From positions 168,687,230 through 168,751,229 of the forward strand of contig CM059186.1 of the NCBI GenBank assembly GCA_030323885.1: 64,000 nt of DNA, given 5' to 3'. Position 1 is the stretch's first letter, and the number at the start of each line of letters is the position of its first letter. The DNA is from Branchipolynoe longqiensis. Taxonomy: Eukaryota; Annelida; Polychaeta; Phyllodocida; Polynoidae. The notes below the pieces were generated by a model, which was not told the origin of the DNA, did not search any database, and saw only the letters and a list, made by a program, of their open reading frames with translations. This document shows positions 44,952 to 55,298 of this stretch, piece by piece. The position numbers were made by a program, and so were the translations under genes.

Positions 44952-45171
44952 TGAATAGTTCATTTGTGTTTTGCGCAGTAACAAGATTACCATAGGGGAT
45001 CACATACATGGGATCCATAAAGAGGAACATGACTAAAGATCTCAGTGTAAATAACTTGTCAAAACGCTTATAATTAGCTAATAAATGGAAATAAAATATC
45101 AAAGAGAGCCCAAGACGAATGAGAAACAATACAATGCAACATAACAATCCCCATCGCATCTCATCAAGCTA

Positions 45172-45508
45172 CTGGGCGTGGTGGCCGAATCGGTAGAGCG
45201 CAGGCCTCGCATGCAGGACATCAGGAGTTTGGTTCCCGGTCGAGTCAAACCAATGACTTATAAAATTGATACTTGTCGCTTCTTAGCCTGCCGTTCGGCA
45301 TTAATAGGATAGGGCAAGGACTGGTGAGCTCAGTGTCAGGATAATGCAACTGAGTGGGATATTGGATCATGGTGCTGGCAGGCTGCCTGATTTCCCAATG
45401 AGGCAGCACTATAAAGTTGCCATGGGTGTGAATTGTTACAACTCGGTACCCATTCTGACATGACCTTAGATGTTGCCAGAATCTAGAACTCCAACACACA
45501 ATCAACTA
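45172..45508 (+). mobile_element. SINE family A, copy 6
   Basis: The head GTGGCCGAATCGGTAGAGCG matches that of copy 5 and differs from the GGGATGGCCGAATGAGTTAG head of copies 1, 2 and 4. The linker, body and a tail reading GATGTTGCCAGAATCTAGAA follow. At least two head subtypes therefore share one body. Confidence 0.88.
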
Positions 45509-45872
45509 AAGTCACTGAACGCGCCAGACCATTAAGCGTTATCACTTTAATGCATCACCGCAGATTGCATCCAGCGTAACTCATACACTGTCTAAATAAC
45601 CACAGATGATACCACAATGCAAAAAGTGTGTAATGTCATACTTGGTTAAACTACCGGCATTATGGAGTGTGTATTGCTGCAATAAATAACAGTAATAAAA
45701 GATATAAAGGGAGGAAAATCCCAATTACATCAATCAGCGCGCCCATGTAAGGAGCGGCGGGTGGAGGCAGTTCGCCTGCACACCAATGAAAGTTCCCCTG
45801 TTTAATGAAGGAATAATTGAATATTAAAGAAAAGTTGTATAATATGATACTATATGATAACCATGTGATTGA
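45509..45872. other. Non-repetitive stretch
   Basis: Nothing recognised. It is A/T-rich near 45,830. Confidence 0.35.
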
Positions 45873-46193
45873 GTGCTTGTTTGGATTGTATGTCCTGGCA
45901 ACATCTAAGGTCATATCAGGATGGGTGCCAACTTGTGACAGTGCATAGTCATGACTACTGTATAGTGTTGCCACATTGGGAAACCAGGCTGCCAACACCA
46001 TTCCCCCTTATTCATGTTATCCTGATACAGAGCTAATCTGTCCTCACCCTATTCTAGCAATGTCAAACACCAGGCGATGTTGTGACAAGTATCAATTTTG
46101 TAAGTCATTGGTTTGACTCGGCCCAGTTGTCAAACGCCCGACCTTCCACAAGGGAAGCCTGCGTTCTTACCAATTCGGCCACCGCATCCAGTC
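45873..46193 (-). mobile_element. SINE family A, copy 7
   Basis: A diverged minus-strand copy with the head near 46,190 (GGTGGCCGAATTGGTAAGAA), the linker GAGTCAAACCAATGACTTAC and body. It lies head-to-head with copy 8, about 30 bp apart. Confidence 0.85.
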
Positions 46194-46222
46194 AACATCC
46201 ACGTGAGCTACAAGATAACAGT

Positions 46223-46553
46223 ACCGGGAACAGTGACCTAATTAGTAGAGCACGGGTCTCATGTGCCCGGAGGTTGGGAGTGTGGTTCCCGGTCGAGTCA
46301 AACCAATAACTTTAAAGTTGATACTTGTCGCTCCTAGCATGGCCCTCGGAATTAATAGGATAGGGCAAGGACTGGTTATCTCAGTGTCAGGATAATGTGA
46401 CTGAGTGGGAAATCAGGTCATCGTGCCAGCAGCCTGATTTCCCACTGGGGCAGCACTATAAAGTTGCCATGAATGCGCATTGTCACAAGTCGGTACCCGT
46501 CCTCATATGAGTTTAGATGTTGCCAAGACGTAAAACTCCGACAACAAACCAAC
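46223..46553 (+). mobile_element. SINE family A, copy 8
   Basis: Its head TGACCTAATTAGTAGAGCAC is followed by GGTCGAGTCAAACCAATAAC and a full body ending GTTGCCAAGACGTAAAACTC. It makes an inverted pair with copy 7. Confidence 0.87.
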
Positions 46554-47740
46554 CGAAATAATATTAGATAAGGTGACTGCTGGTAAGCTGTCATGATAGT
46601 GAGTAGGCGACTCCCTGATTGGTCACTTACTGCAACTTCTGATCCTTGAATAGCGGGCGCTATTGGAACTAAATACAAGATAATTCAGTCACAAAGTGGA
46701 AATGGTCTGTGATTGAAGCAGGTTGATAATCGCCTGTGATTGAAGCGGGCTGAACGTGACTGTAAAACTCGTTGTTAACAGTCTCAGGGTCCACTGCACT
46801 AGACAACCGGATCAATGCAGTGTCTGCAGTCGGTGTGCTGTCTGTAAAGCCACTTATATATGTGTTATTCTCACAAACTGTGCACCACATCTTTCGTTTC
46901 CACGTGACATTGTCAATGATTTTGCCTTCTTTTTGGGGGATTGTAAGTCAAATAGTTATTGTTGACTATGTTTGAATTATGTTAGCAATACTACATGTAT
47001 TTAATCCATCCCACAAAATCTATCCAAAATATGCTAATATGATTCTGTGCTGAAGTAAATATAAGACAATTTTAACATCAACATCATACATCAACTTTTC
47101 TTGTAAGAAGCAACTTTCTTGTCTTAAGTGAAATCAAACAAATCCTCTTTGAATTGATTATGTATGTTAAAATGATGTTATGGATGTGTGTAAAAATGAT
47201 GTTATGGATGGATGTTACACGGTTAATTTCAACAGCTTTCTCAGTTTGTATAAGATCAAAATCAAAAAGTGAAAATAAAAAATGTCAAGTCTGACATATG
47301 TACAACATTTAAACATTGATATCTATATTGATTCTACTATTATTTGCAATGTGTTCTGCGATTACTTCGAATGTTTTCACTTTTCATTTCCATGTCACAA
47401 AAGTGGTACACAGTTTCTGAGAATGACCAATAGCCGCTGACTAACTGACCAATCACAGCGCAGCATTCCCACAAATAAGAAGCTTTTGTGTTGGTACAAA
47501 AGAGAGTATTTAGCAAACTCTCCCTCCTCTATGGTGGATATAATTAAACAACGACAATTTAATGATGTACGGTCAAGAGCATTTTTAAAACAGCAGTTAC
47601 TATCTGTTCATTAAAGATAAAGCTCTACTTCCGGTGTGACATGCGCACTCCTCATTTCCGTTTGGAACTGGGCGTTAGCTACTTCCGGTAGGACATGCAG
47701 TTGAAACGCAGTCAACGCGGGGAAGTTGTGGAGGAAGGAA
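46554..47740. other. Non-repetitive stretch; possible promoter at its right end
   Basis: No coding exon recognised. 46,700-46,755 has two copies of CCTGTGATTGAAGC-like sequence, and near 47,165-47,215 AATGATGTTATGGATG occurs twice. It is A/T-rich from about 46,970 to 47,400. Confidence 0.35.
47622..47702. promoter_or_regulatory. Duplicated ETS-type motif with NRF-1-like site
   Basis: CTACTTCCGGT followed by GACATGC occurs at about 47,625 and 47,679. The first is followed by ATGCGCAC, an NRF-1-like half-site. Paired ETS and NRF-1 sites are typical of TATA-less housekeeping promoters in animals. No attached exon was found. Confidence 0.3.
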
Positions 47741-47744
47741 TAAC

Positions 47745-48115
47745 TCGGAATAAAGCAGGAAGGAAAAGGATGAAGGGAAAGAAGAAGGGGAAGAGGAAGA
47801 AGAAGAAGAAGAACATGAAGAGAAGAAGAGAGGATGAAGAGGAAGGAGGAGGAGAAAAAGAGGAATAGGAAGAAGATGAAGAAGATGAAGACCAGGAAGA
47901 GGATGAAAAGAGGACGGATTAGCGTGAAGAAGAGGAAAATGAAGAATGGGCCAGAATCATAGGAACAAGAAGAGCAGGAGGAAGAAGAAGAAGAGAGAGA
48001 GATTATGAAGAGGATAATGATGATGCAGAAGAAGAAGACTTTGAACAACAACAACGGGAGTTAAGAAGAGGAAGGAGGAGAGAGAAAGAGTGGAAGAAGT
48101 GAAGAAGAGAATCTT
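47745..48115. repeat. Purine-rich GAA/GGA microsatellite-like tract
   Basis: GAAGAAGAAGAGGAGGAGG-type sequence with interruptions, almost all purine on the plus strand. The 147-codon minus-strand frame rich in Phe, Leu, Ile and Ser is a consequence of composition. Confidence 0.85.
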
Positions 48116-48735
48116 TAGAACCTCGTCCACAAGTCACAGCTAATCTGGATAAATGAACACAAAACTCACCAGGTGGCGCTTTAGCCTTTTCTTAGAACCC
48201 AGCGGATTGTAACTAATACATACGATGGTGTAAACATTTTGATAGGGGCTTAGAACTTACCAGAGCAGGAGCAGATAAGAAATAGGGCTCACACAGTGGC
48301 GTTGTTTTTGTGGTATAATCCGATCTACATCTGAGTCTGTTTCCTGGCCGTGCATTTCTTTAACACGCCCTGATTTAAATCTTCACTTTTGTGCTGGTCA
48401 CGTGAGCCTATAAAGGCAATTAATTCCAGGTACACAGAAAAAGGACAGCGACAGTTATTGTGGAGAAGATAAATTGGGTCTGGGATGTGGTGACAAAAGT
48501 AAACATAATCGATGGATCATTGCATCGGTGTTGATTTCTTTGGTTTAGCTCTCAGTTTCATCAGCAGCTGTTGATATGAGATATTAATTAAATTACTTCA
48601 GGAAGTATTAAATGTAACATTTCATCTAATATGGCAATAAATTGTGCACCGCTTGGTCGTTAAAATGCAGCTGTGTTTATATGTGTATATATGCTCCATG
48701 ATGTATATATATGTATATATATATATATATGTAGT
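48116..48735. other. Non-repetitive stretch
   Basis: TCACGTGA occurs at 48,398-48,405, and a (TA)n run at 48,700-48,730. No gene was recognised. Confidence 0.4.
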
Positions 48736-48912
48736 AGTCTGCACTGACCTCTCAGGCAAGGAGCCACATAGACAGGTAGGAATGGGTAGTGTTGTGACAT
48801 CAGGGAGCCTAGGTGGTGTAATGGTTAGCACACTGGCCCGGAATGCAAAGAGATGTGTGTTCGAGTCCCGCTCTAGGTGCAATATTTCCCATTTTCATCA
48901 CCCCCATGACAC
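48736..48912 (+). mobile_element. SINE family B, copy next to a second one
   Basis: Leader CTGCACTGACCTCTCAGGCA, tRNA-like box A TGGTGTAATGGTTAGCACAC, box B GTTCGAGTCCCGC, and the tail TTTTCATCACCCCCATGACA are all present. It is nearly identical to the copy at 10,615. Confidence 0.88.
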
Positions 48913-49050
48913 TGGTTGCCATGACCATAATCCTGTACAAGCTACGTGCTGTATAGTTATTGAACCTACCCTGTGTATGTGCAAGTGCACTGTGTGTATG
49001 TATGTAATTGTAAGCATTACAAGACTTACAGTTCCAGGGGAACGAGTGTA

Positions 49051-49222
49051 GTGATCTGCACTGACCTCTCAGGCAAGGCATCGACAGGTAGGTGTGGGTA
49101 GTGTGGTGACATCAGGGAGCCTAGATGGGTTAATGGTTAGCACACTGGCCCAGAACGCAAAGAGATGTGGGTTCGAGTCCCACTCAAGGCATAATATTTC
49201 CCATTTTCATCACCCCCACGAT
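49051..49222 (+). mobile_element. SINE family B, second adjacent copy
   Basis: It has the same layout as the preceding copy, with changes in the acceptor-stem region (CCTAGATGGGTTAATGGTTA) and a shortened leader. The two lie 138 bp apart in the same orientation. Confidence 0.87.
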
Positions 49223-49404
49223 ATATATATGTGATGTATAAGAGTTATGTGAGTAAAAAGGTGCGAAAGGGAATGTTCCTATATTATCACCCTTATGGTG
49301 TGTACTATTTTATGGGTGACCCCTTTATACAGTTAGGTCAGGTGGTGCCACCACCCCCAACCATACCAGTGGCACGAAATACTGTCACTCGCGCACTAGA
49401 ATTT

Positions 49405-49948
49405 ATATATGTGTGATGTATGATTCGCGAAAAGGAAGAAAGCAAGGCGGGAGTGGAAAGCAAGGCGTTTATTGGACGCCTCAGCAGGAAGAGTATACAG
49501 AGGATCAAACAAGTAAACGAGGCGCTCATGAGGAGCAAAGGCACAATGACAAAGGGGGCTCATGAGGAGCAGCAACAAGTGAAGGTACAATGGCCCTTAG
49601 GGGGCAGAGTCAGAGTTTGTAGTGAGTCAGAGAGGGGGTGCCGAGGAGCCCTCCACCAGCTGAAAAAGAGCGGGTTAAAAGAGAGTTGGGTGGGTGGGTG
49701 GAGGAAAAAGGTTGAACTGGTAGGAGGCAGGCAGGCGAGTGACTGAGGGAGGCCGGCGGGCGGCCTTATAAAGGAGGGCTGGAGGGCGACAGCAGGTGAG
49801 GTGTGAAAGCAGCCGGCCCGGGGGAGGGCGAGGGAGAGGTGAGCAGCGGGCGTCGGGTGAGGCGAGAATGCTGTGCGACAGCCCGGGCCGGGGGAGGGTC
49901 TCTTCCTCTCCTCGCATCAAGCGCAATGCTACGCATTACGACCAATGC
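49405..49948 (-). mobile_element. Solo terminal remnant of the YR retrotransposon
   Basis: Read on the minus strand from 49,947, it has the hairpin region ATTGGTCGTAATGCGTAGCA, CCTCCCCCGG, CACCTCACCTGCTGTCGCCC and TATAAGGCCGCC, all colinear with 14,963-15,250 of the YR element, up to about 49,702. The remaining ~300 bp are not in the 14.9-kb copy and include CCAATAAACGCC, a polyadenylation-like signal, near 49,475. This promoter-then-polyA order fits the A2-B2 end of a split-direct-repeat element, left after recombination between A1 and A2. The left border is approximate. Confidence 0.6.
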
Positions 49949-50206
49949 ATATGTATGTGTGTGTGGAACCACAGTCTACTACGACTGAGGAGTAAGTAAT
50001 AAGGTGAGTCCGAAGTTGCTTCAAACACGGCAGCTCCCGGTTTATTCCACCCAGGTCAGAATAGAAGTGACCTCTTGTTTCCCAGGTCAAGTCATAGGTA
50101 CCCTCCCTTGAGGGGTGGCCACTAGCCTTGGCGAGGGATTATCCCTGTTAGCGTGATGTCACGAGTCCTAATAAGTCTAATTAGGTCATGACCTACATCC
50201 ATAGGT
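49949..50206. other. Non-repetitive stretch
   Basis: Nothing recognised. A possible dispersed-repeat segment with CAGCTCCCGGTTTATTCCAC lies near 50,031. Confidence 0.35.
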
Positions 50207-50322
50207 ACAATAGTGATAACATCAACTCAGCAGTAGCTTATTCATACTGCTACAAAACCGTACATGGGTGCAATAAGATAACTCTGATAAGATTGTAACC
50301 TATCTACATTGGTACAATTATG

Positions 50323-50664
50323 CTTGTTTGTTTGTTGTTGCTTTATGTCCTAGCAACATCTAAGGTTATATCAGGACGGGTACCGACCTGTGACAGTGCA
50401 CACTCATGGCAACTTTATAGTGCTGTCCCACTGGGAAACCAGGCCGCCAGCACCATGACATGGTATCCCACTCAGTCACATTATCCTGACACTGAGCACA
50501 CCAGTCCTTGCCCTGTCCTAATAATGCCGAGCGCCTGGCTACGAAGCAACAAGTGTCAATTTTTATGTCATTGGTTTGACTCGACCGGGGTTCGAACCCA
50601 CGACCCCACGATTTACCAGCATGGGAGATGGACGCTCTAACTGATTCGGCCATCCCGTCTGGTT
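50323..50664 (-). mobile_element. SINE family A, copy 9 (full length, TSD with one mismatch)
   Basis: The minus-strand copy starts CCAGACGGGATGGCCGAATC with box B GGGTTCGAACCCC and ends in an (AAC)-rich tail. GTACAATTATG at 50,312-50,322 matches GTACAGTTATG at 50,665-50,675 with one difference. Confidence 0.92.
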
Positions 50665-50805
50665 GTACAGTTATGCCATACCATACATCTATTGGTACAA
50701 TACTGATAACTCCAAATAAGTTACAACATACATACATTGGTACAATAGCCGTAGCTCCAGTTATGTTTTAACTTACGTACCTTGGTACAATAATGCAAAC
50801 TGTAA

Positions 50806-50862
50806 TTGATTGATTATTGGAGTTTTACGTCCTGGCAACACCTAATGTCATATGAGGACCGT
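50806..50862 (-). mobile_element. SINE family A, tail fragment
   Basis: TATTGGAGTTTTACGTCCTG and GCAACACCTAATGTCATATG match the 3' end of the family. The rest is absent. Confidence 0.65.
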
Positions 50863-51180
50863 AATGAGAACTCTAATTAGGTTACAACGAAGAATTTTGG
50901 CGCAAAGCCACGTAAACGCCAATCCAAAAATGTAGCTTAAATAAACGATTTTTCCCTGAAAATAATTGTGATTCTCACAAATTCCACTTTTCATATAATC
51001 ATATAATTATGGAGCAATGAACAAAAAAATAGGAATACAAAAAAATGAACTTTGTGTAGGTTTGATTCCAATGTTTATCTCCATTTTTGGATTGGCGTTT
51101 ACGCACCTGAACTGTGTAGGTACATTGGTACAATGGCAGCTCTTCCAAGTAAGCAGTGACTTACACATATCGGTACAAAC

Positions 51181-51440
51181 ACCTCCACATAGTGGTAAAG
51201 AGAGAGAGCAGCAATTGTTGGCTTAATTTCTGACACGAACTGATTTGAAGGATGTGAGTGGCAGATTGTCTCGTCCCAACCAGATAAGAAAACTGCGACA
51301 GGTTCCAAGAAAGCCCGGCCACTGACAGCGTCATTTGTCTGTCGGTTTTATAAATAGGATATTATTCACGCATTTAGCGACATAATGTTATTTAACCGTA
51401 AATAATGGAGCGGGTTCAAGCAGGAAGTGGCTTTAAATCA
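51181..51440. other. Short unique stretch
   Basis: Nothing recognised. Confidence 0.35.
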
Positions 51441-51469
51441 CCCGCATGGGGATTTCCATTTCCCGCCTG

Positions 51470-52050
51470 GGGGCTGTGGGGGTGTGGGGGCGGGATGGGG
51501 GGGCGGAGGGGAGGAGGGAAGGATGAACGGAGGGGTGTGGAGGGGTGTGGAGGGGTGTGGAGGCGCATAGGGGAGGGTGCAGAGGGGGACGGAAAGAGAG
51601 GAGGGGAGGGAGGGTGCAGAGGGGGAAAGTGGGCGGAGGGGGCTGAGGGGGGCTGAGGGAGGGTGGAGGGGGGGGGGGGGGACCAGGGGGACCAGGGGGT
51701 GAAGTGGGCGGAGGGAGGCGGTAGAGGGCGGAGAGGGGGGCGGAAGTGGTGGGTGGAGAGTGGGGGCGGAGAGAGGGGCGGAGGGGCTGGAGAATAAGAC
51801 GGAGGGAGGCGGAAGGGGGCGAGAGGGGCGGAGGTGGGCGGAGAGGGGGAGAGGGGCGGAGAGGGGGCGGGGAGGAGGAGAGGGGAAGAGGGCAGAGAGG
51901 AGGAGAGGGGGCGGAGAGAGGCGGAGGGGCGGAGGGAGGCGGAGGGAGGCGGAGGTAAAGGAGGTGGGGTGGAGGTGGTGGAGGTGAGCCGAGGGGGCGG
52001 AAAGGGGTGGAGAGAGGGCAGAGAAGGGGGAGAGAGGGGGGCGAGGCAGG
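51470..52050. repeat. G-rich GGGGCGGAG/GGAGG tract
   Basis: About 580 bp of G-rich plus-strand sequence with frequent GGGGCGGAGAGG and GGAGGCGGAGG words and a G-run at 51,669-51,681. It has high quadruplex potential. Open frames on both strands are artefacts. Confidence 0.88.
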
Positions 52051-52253
52051 TTATTCAAGTGTCAATTAGGATTAAATTCTCGGAATTAATTGAGAAGCGG
52101 TCGGGAATCAGCGTCGTAAAAGCGCGCCACTTTTCTCCGCGTTGCGCGTTTACACGTGAAGCCGAGCCCCGCCAAAAGCGCACGTCTCTTAAGGCGCGGC
52201 TACACTAGGCGACTCGTCGCCGCTTTTTGTCGGCTCCGACCGAATTTCAGGTA

Positions 52254-52584
52254 GCGGGATGTAGCTCAGGTGGTAGAGTGTCCACCTGTGAAGGTGTGGA
52301 TCATCCGATCGATCCTACTCAGTGGACACATTTACAGTTTGAGCTATTTTCCATTCGAACCAGTCATCCACAACTGGTTCATCAAAGGCTGTGGTATGTG
52401 CTGTCCTGTCTGTGGGAAAGTGTATATAAAAGACCCCTTGCTGCTTATCGGAAAGAGTAGCCTATGCGGCAGTGGGTTTCCTCCAAAAAAATATGTCAGA
52501 ATGACCATATATTTGATGTCCAATAGCCAATGATGAAAATCAATGTGCTCTAGAGGTGTCGTTAAATTAAATAAAACAAACTTT
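52254..52584 (+). mobile_element. SINE family C, full length
   Basis: Head GGGATGTAGCTCAGGTGGTA (a good box A), GATCGATCCTACTC at the box B position, then the GTGGACACATTTACAGTTTG junction, the CATCAAAGGCTGTGGTATGT body, TATAAAAGACCCCTTGCTGC, and an AATAAAACAAACTT end. The body resembles, from memory, a SINE body widespread in molluscs. It is the reference copy for the truncated ones here. Confidence 0.9.
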
Positions 52585-52710
52585 GTTTTTCTCAACCGAA
52601 TTCCCGCTAATAGTTTGGTGCTCAGACTAATCTCCCTCGACTTGACCTCTTGACTAGTTATTATTCATACTATATCCCCTCAATTAGTCCCAGAGATAGT
52701 TTCGCTCGTA
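52585..52710. other. Short unique stretch
   Basis: Nothing recognised. Confidence 0.35.
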
Positions 52711-52757
52711 AAGGCGCCGTGACCTAATCGGTAGAGCGCGGACCTCGCGTGGGGAAG
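52711..52757 (+). mobile_element. SINE family A head fragment
   Basis: GCGCCGTGACCTAATCGGTA and GAGCGCGGACCTCGCGTG match the tRNA-like head of copies 6 and 8. The body is absent. Confidence 0.6.
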
Positions 52758-53326
52758 GTGTGGAAGTGACAGTGGTACCGCCGGAAGTTAAGGTCGGGCG
52801 GTGGTGGCGCCACCAGTACCCGTATGAGTAAGGAGCAAATACATGAAGAGTGCCCATTGGCTAATAACATAATATAATAATAATATAATATAACAATATA
52901 ATAGAATAATCCCTCCTGTGTATATTAGTACAAAGTTACCCTAACCATGACACTGACAATATAGAATGTACACCGTGTTATCTCTCAATGTTGTTGGGTA
53001 ACAGAACTATTCTTCCTTTTTCTTCTTCTTGTCTTTGTATCAAACTCTTGTTGATTTTAGACTATTATATGTGAATGAAGGTAACATAACATGGCCGGAA
53101 GACCCCTGTCTCGGCCTGAAAAAAATACCTTTATTCGCCGAATAAAATGATCATTTACCAACAACAACAAAAGGTATATACATATAAGGCATGGAGGGAG
53201 TGGAGGGCCTGGCCCGAGTCTAGGTATCTATTGTCATATATTACTACTAGATTACTTCTAGAAGCCAATGTTTGGTGATAAGCTATCCACTGCACCACTG
53301 CTGATTGAACTGTACTGTAGTGTTGT
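52758..53326. other. A/T-rich unique stretch
   Basis: AATATAATA-type low-complexity sequence lies at 52,865-52,905. No gene was recognised. Confidence 0.4.
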
Positions 53327-53466
53327 GGTAAAGTAAAGACAGAGACGTGACTCCTCCAAGATCTAGACAACAAGTGCCAGTTTATTATACACCACATCAC
53401 CATGTCATGTGACCCCTGCCAGGCTGGGTCCGGTCGGTCCCTAGATACATATATGCATACATGACA
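53327..53466. repeat. Direct repeat copy 1 (~140 bp)
   Basis: GTAAAGTAAAGACAGAGACG, CCAAGATCTAGACAACAAGT, GCCAGTTTATTATACACCAC and GGTCCGGTCGGTCCCTAGAT all recur at 54,442-54,585 in the same orientation. On the minus strand it contains an AATAAA signal. It may be part of an LTR or other dispersed element. Confidence 0.7.
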
Positions 53467-53865
53467 TCTTCCTTTTAGCGAAAGATGTTTCTTTTCTGAC
53501 CGTATAATTGTTTCTTCAGTTTTTTATGTGCATAGCTTAATTACGAACATTGTCAGTATTAATTATTATCGATCTTCGGGGAGACTGTCTAATCTCTTAT
53601 TTGAATATACATGTCTGTCTCCAATAAACAATCTTTCGACCTTGTCTTGTTATTATTCTATTTACCTTCTTTTAAAAAAAATAAAAGTCTTAATCTATGA
53701 ATATAGTAATTGTGGTGCTTTACATTTCATTAGATCTCTCATCCAGTAAGTTTTGCTTCTATTCATTTTGAATGCTGCTGCATGAATGCAGTTGTGATCG
53801 CAAGTAGCATGCTATACTGGATGAGATCAATAATGCATTGGAACAATGGTACTACATATATATAT
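53467..53865. other. A/T-rich unique stretch
   Basis: Nothing recognised. Confidence 0.35.
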
Positions 53866-54211
53866 ATATAAAGTTAGGCTATGTAATAAGAAGAGAAGGA
53901 AGACGAGGGTTGGGTTGGACACTTTATTGAGTGTCTATGACATGCACAATAAAAAGGGCATATCGGTAAAGTTTGAAATCAGGAGGCGAAGTGACTGCCC
54001 GGGGCAGATATCGCCCGGTGGTGGCGCTCGGGCCCGGCTAGCCGGGGCAAATCCCGGGCAGGTCAGCGATTGGACAATAATATAATTAAACAATATAAGG
54101 AATAATAATAATAATGAAACTCCGCCTGTTTTATATTTGCATAATTCATTATACATCCTATAAAGTTAGGCTATGTAATAAGAAGAGAAGGAAGACGAGG
54201 GTTGGGTTGGA
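53866..54211. repeat. Two 53-bp direct repeats bracketing 240 bp
   Basis: AAAGTTAGGCTATGTAATAA followed by GAAGAGAAGGAAGACGAGGG and GTTGGGTTGGAC occurs at about 53,870 and again at about 54,161. The enclosed segment is GC-rich in the middle (CGGGGCAGATATCGCCCGG) and A/T-rich at its end. Confidence 0.7.
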
Positions 54212-54435
54212 CAATTCATCAGTTTGTTGGGCATTTGCTCCTGCAACATGTAGGATTGTGCGGCATTGTGTTTGTTATCTCTTACCGGTTACTCCTGTTG
54301 CACCGGCGTATAGCTGATATGCCCCGTACCACGGACGCCAATTCAATGCCACATTCTCCTCTAAGCAAATGGGAGGTGGCGCTTTTAGTCCCATTCCTGA
54401 CATGCCAGCTGATTTTTGTTCACATCTGACACCAT

Positions 54436-54586
54436 GTAGTGTCGGGGTAAAGTAAAGACAGAGACGTGACTCCTCCAAGATCTAGGCAACAAGTGCCAGT
54501 TTATTATACACCACTTCACCATGTCATGTGACCCCCGCCAGGCTGGGTCCGGTCGGTCCCTAGATACATATATGCATACATTACAC
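54436..54586. repeat. Direct repeat copy 2 (~140 bp)
   Basis: It matches 53,327-53,466 with few differences, ending ATACATATATGCATACAT in both. The spacing of about 1.1 kb between the copies holds the 53-bp repeats. Confidence 0.7.
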
Positions 54587-54900
54587 ATACCACTGATGGG
54601 AACTATTTTCCCATTTTGGAACTTAAACAAGTAATTAACAAACAGTTTTTCAATAAAAGACAGAGTCACTATAAATTCTACACCTGGCCTGTGCTGCCGA
54701 TATGACGTAAAATAACTATTAATTAATAATGATGTATAATGGTCCACAACACGCTAGCTACTCAACAATCAGTCGGTAGTTCAGTGCACTCCGACGGGAT
54801 TGAAGCATTTGGTCACATGACTGTAACATCTAGTACTGTGTAGTCTATCTGCGAATATTGGTTATCTGGGGTATAACTAGTTATGCTAATATTATTTAGG
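54587..54900. other. Non-repetitive stretch
   Basis: Nothing recognised. Confidence 0.35.
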
Positions 54901-54974
54901 CTGTAGGGGGCCCTATTGTGACGCGACCGGCTGTGGGCTGGTCGCTGTGCCGCCTGTACTCTCCCATATCTTGG

Positions 54975-55100
54975 TTCGCTGAGACGCGGGCCTCCCCCAA
55001 TCAGAAGGAAGATTTGCGGGGGAGCCGTTTGCGGGCGGCGGGCTATCCTCCAATCAGGAGGAAGATTTGCGGGGGAAGCGATTTCAGGTGGCGTGACACT
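54975..55100 (+). promoter_or_regulatory. Duplicated CCAAT-containing module
   Basis: CCAATCAGAAGGAAGATTTG followed by CGGGGGA recurs about 60 bp later as CCAATCAGGAGGAAGATTTG followed by CGGGGGA. Two CCAAT boxes in a GC-rich setting suggest a promoter, possibly of an LTR-type element or an unknown gene. No transcript start or exon is identified. Confidence 0.3.
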
Positions 55101-55298
55101 CATTCCGTCTGCAGTCAGCCGGAATTTTGACTTTTGATTGATTGCTTGTTATTTGATGTTGAATTGTTTGACTGTTGTATTTTGTTGCTTGAACTATTTG
55201 ATTAAACGGAGGGACCTTTAGAGGTACCAGCCAGAGTTTATCTCGTCCAACTACATGTGTGTTTCTTGTCTATCCAGAAGATAAAAATAATTTGATTA

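Larger units (their letters stand above)
50207..51180. repeat. Degenerate ~50-bp repeat (TTGGTACAATA) broken by SINEs
   Basis: Words like TACATTGGTACAATA and GATAACTC recur near 50,207, 50,308, 50,694, 50,738, 50,782 and 51,122, with loose spacing. A full SINE and a SINE tail are inserted in it. The stretch 50,890-51,110 within it is unique and A/T-rich. Confidence 0.55.

Noticed and set aside
49405..49948. Solo LTR of a Gypsy/Copia element
   Set aside because: TATA and AATAAA order would fit, and TG..CA ends can be chosen. But the homologous 5' region at 14.9 kb leads a YR retrotransposon with no DDE integrase, so an A-B terminal remnant fits better. An LTR is not fully excluded.
52254..52325. 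Functional tRNA gene
   Set aside because: It continues directly into a SINE body and box B is imperfect.
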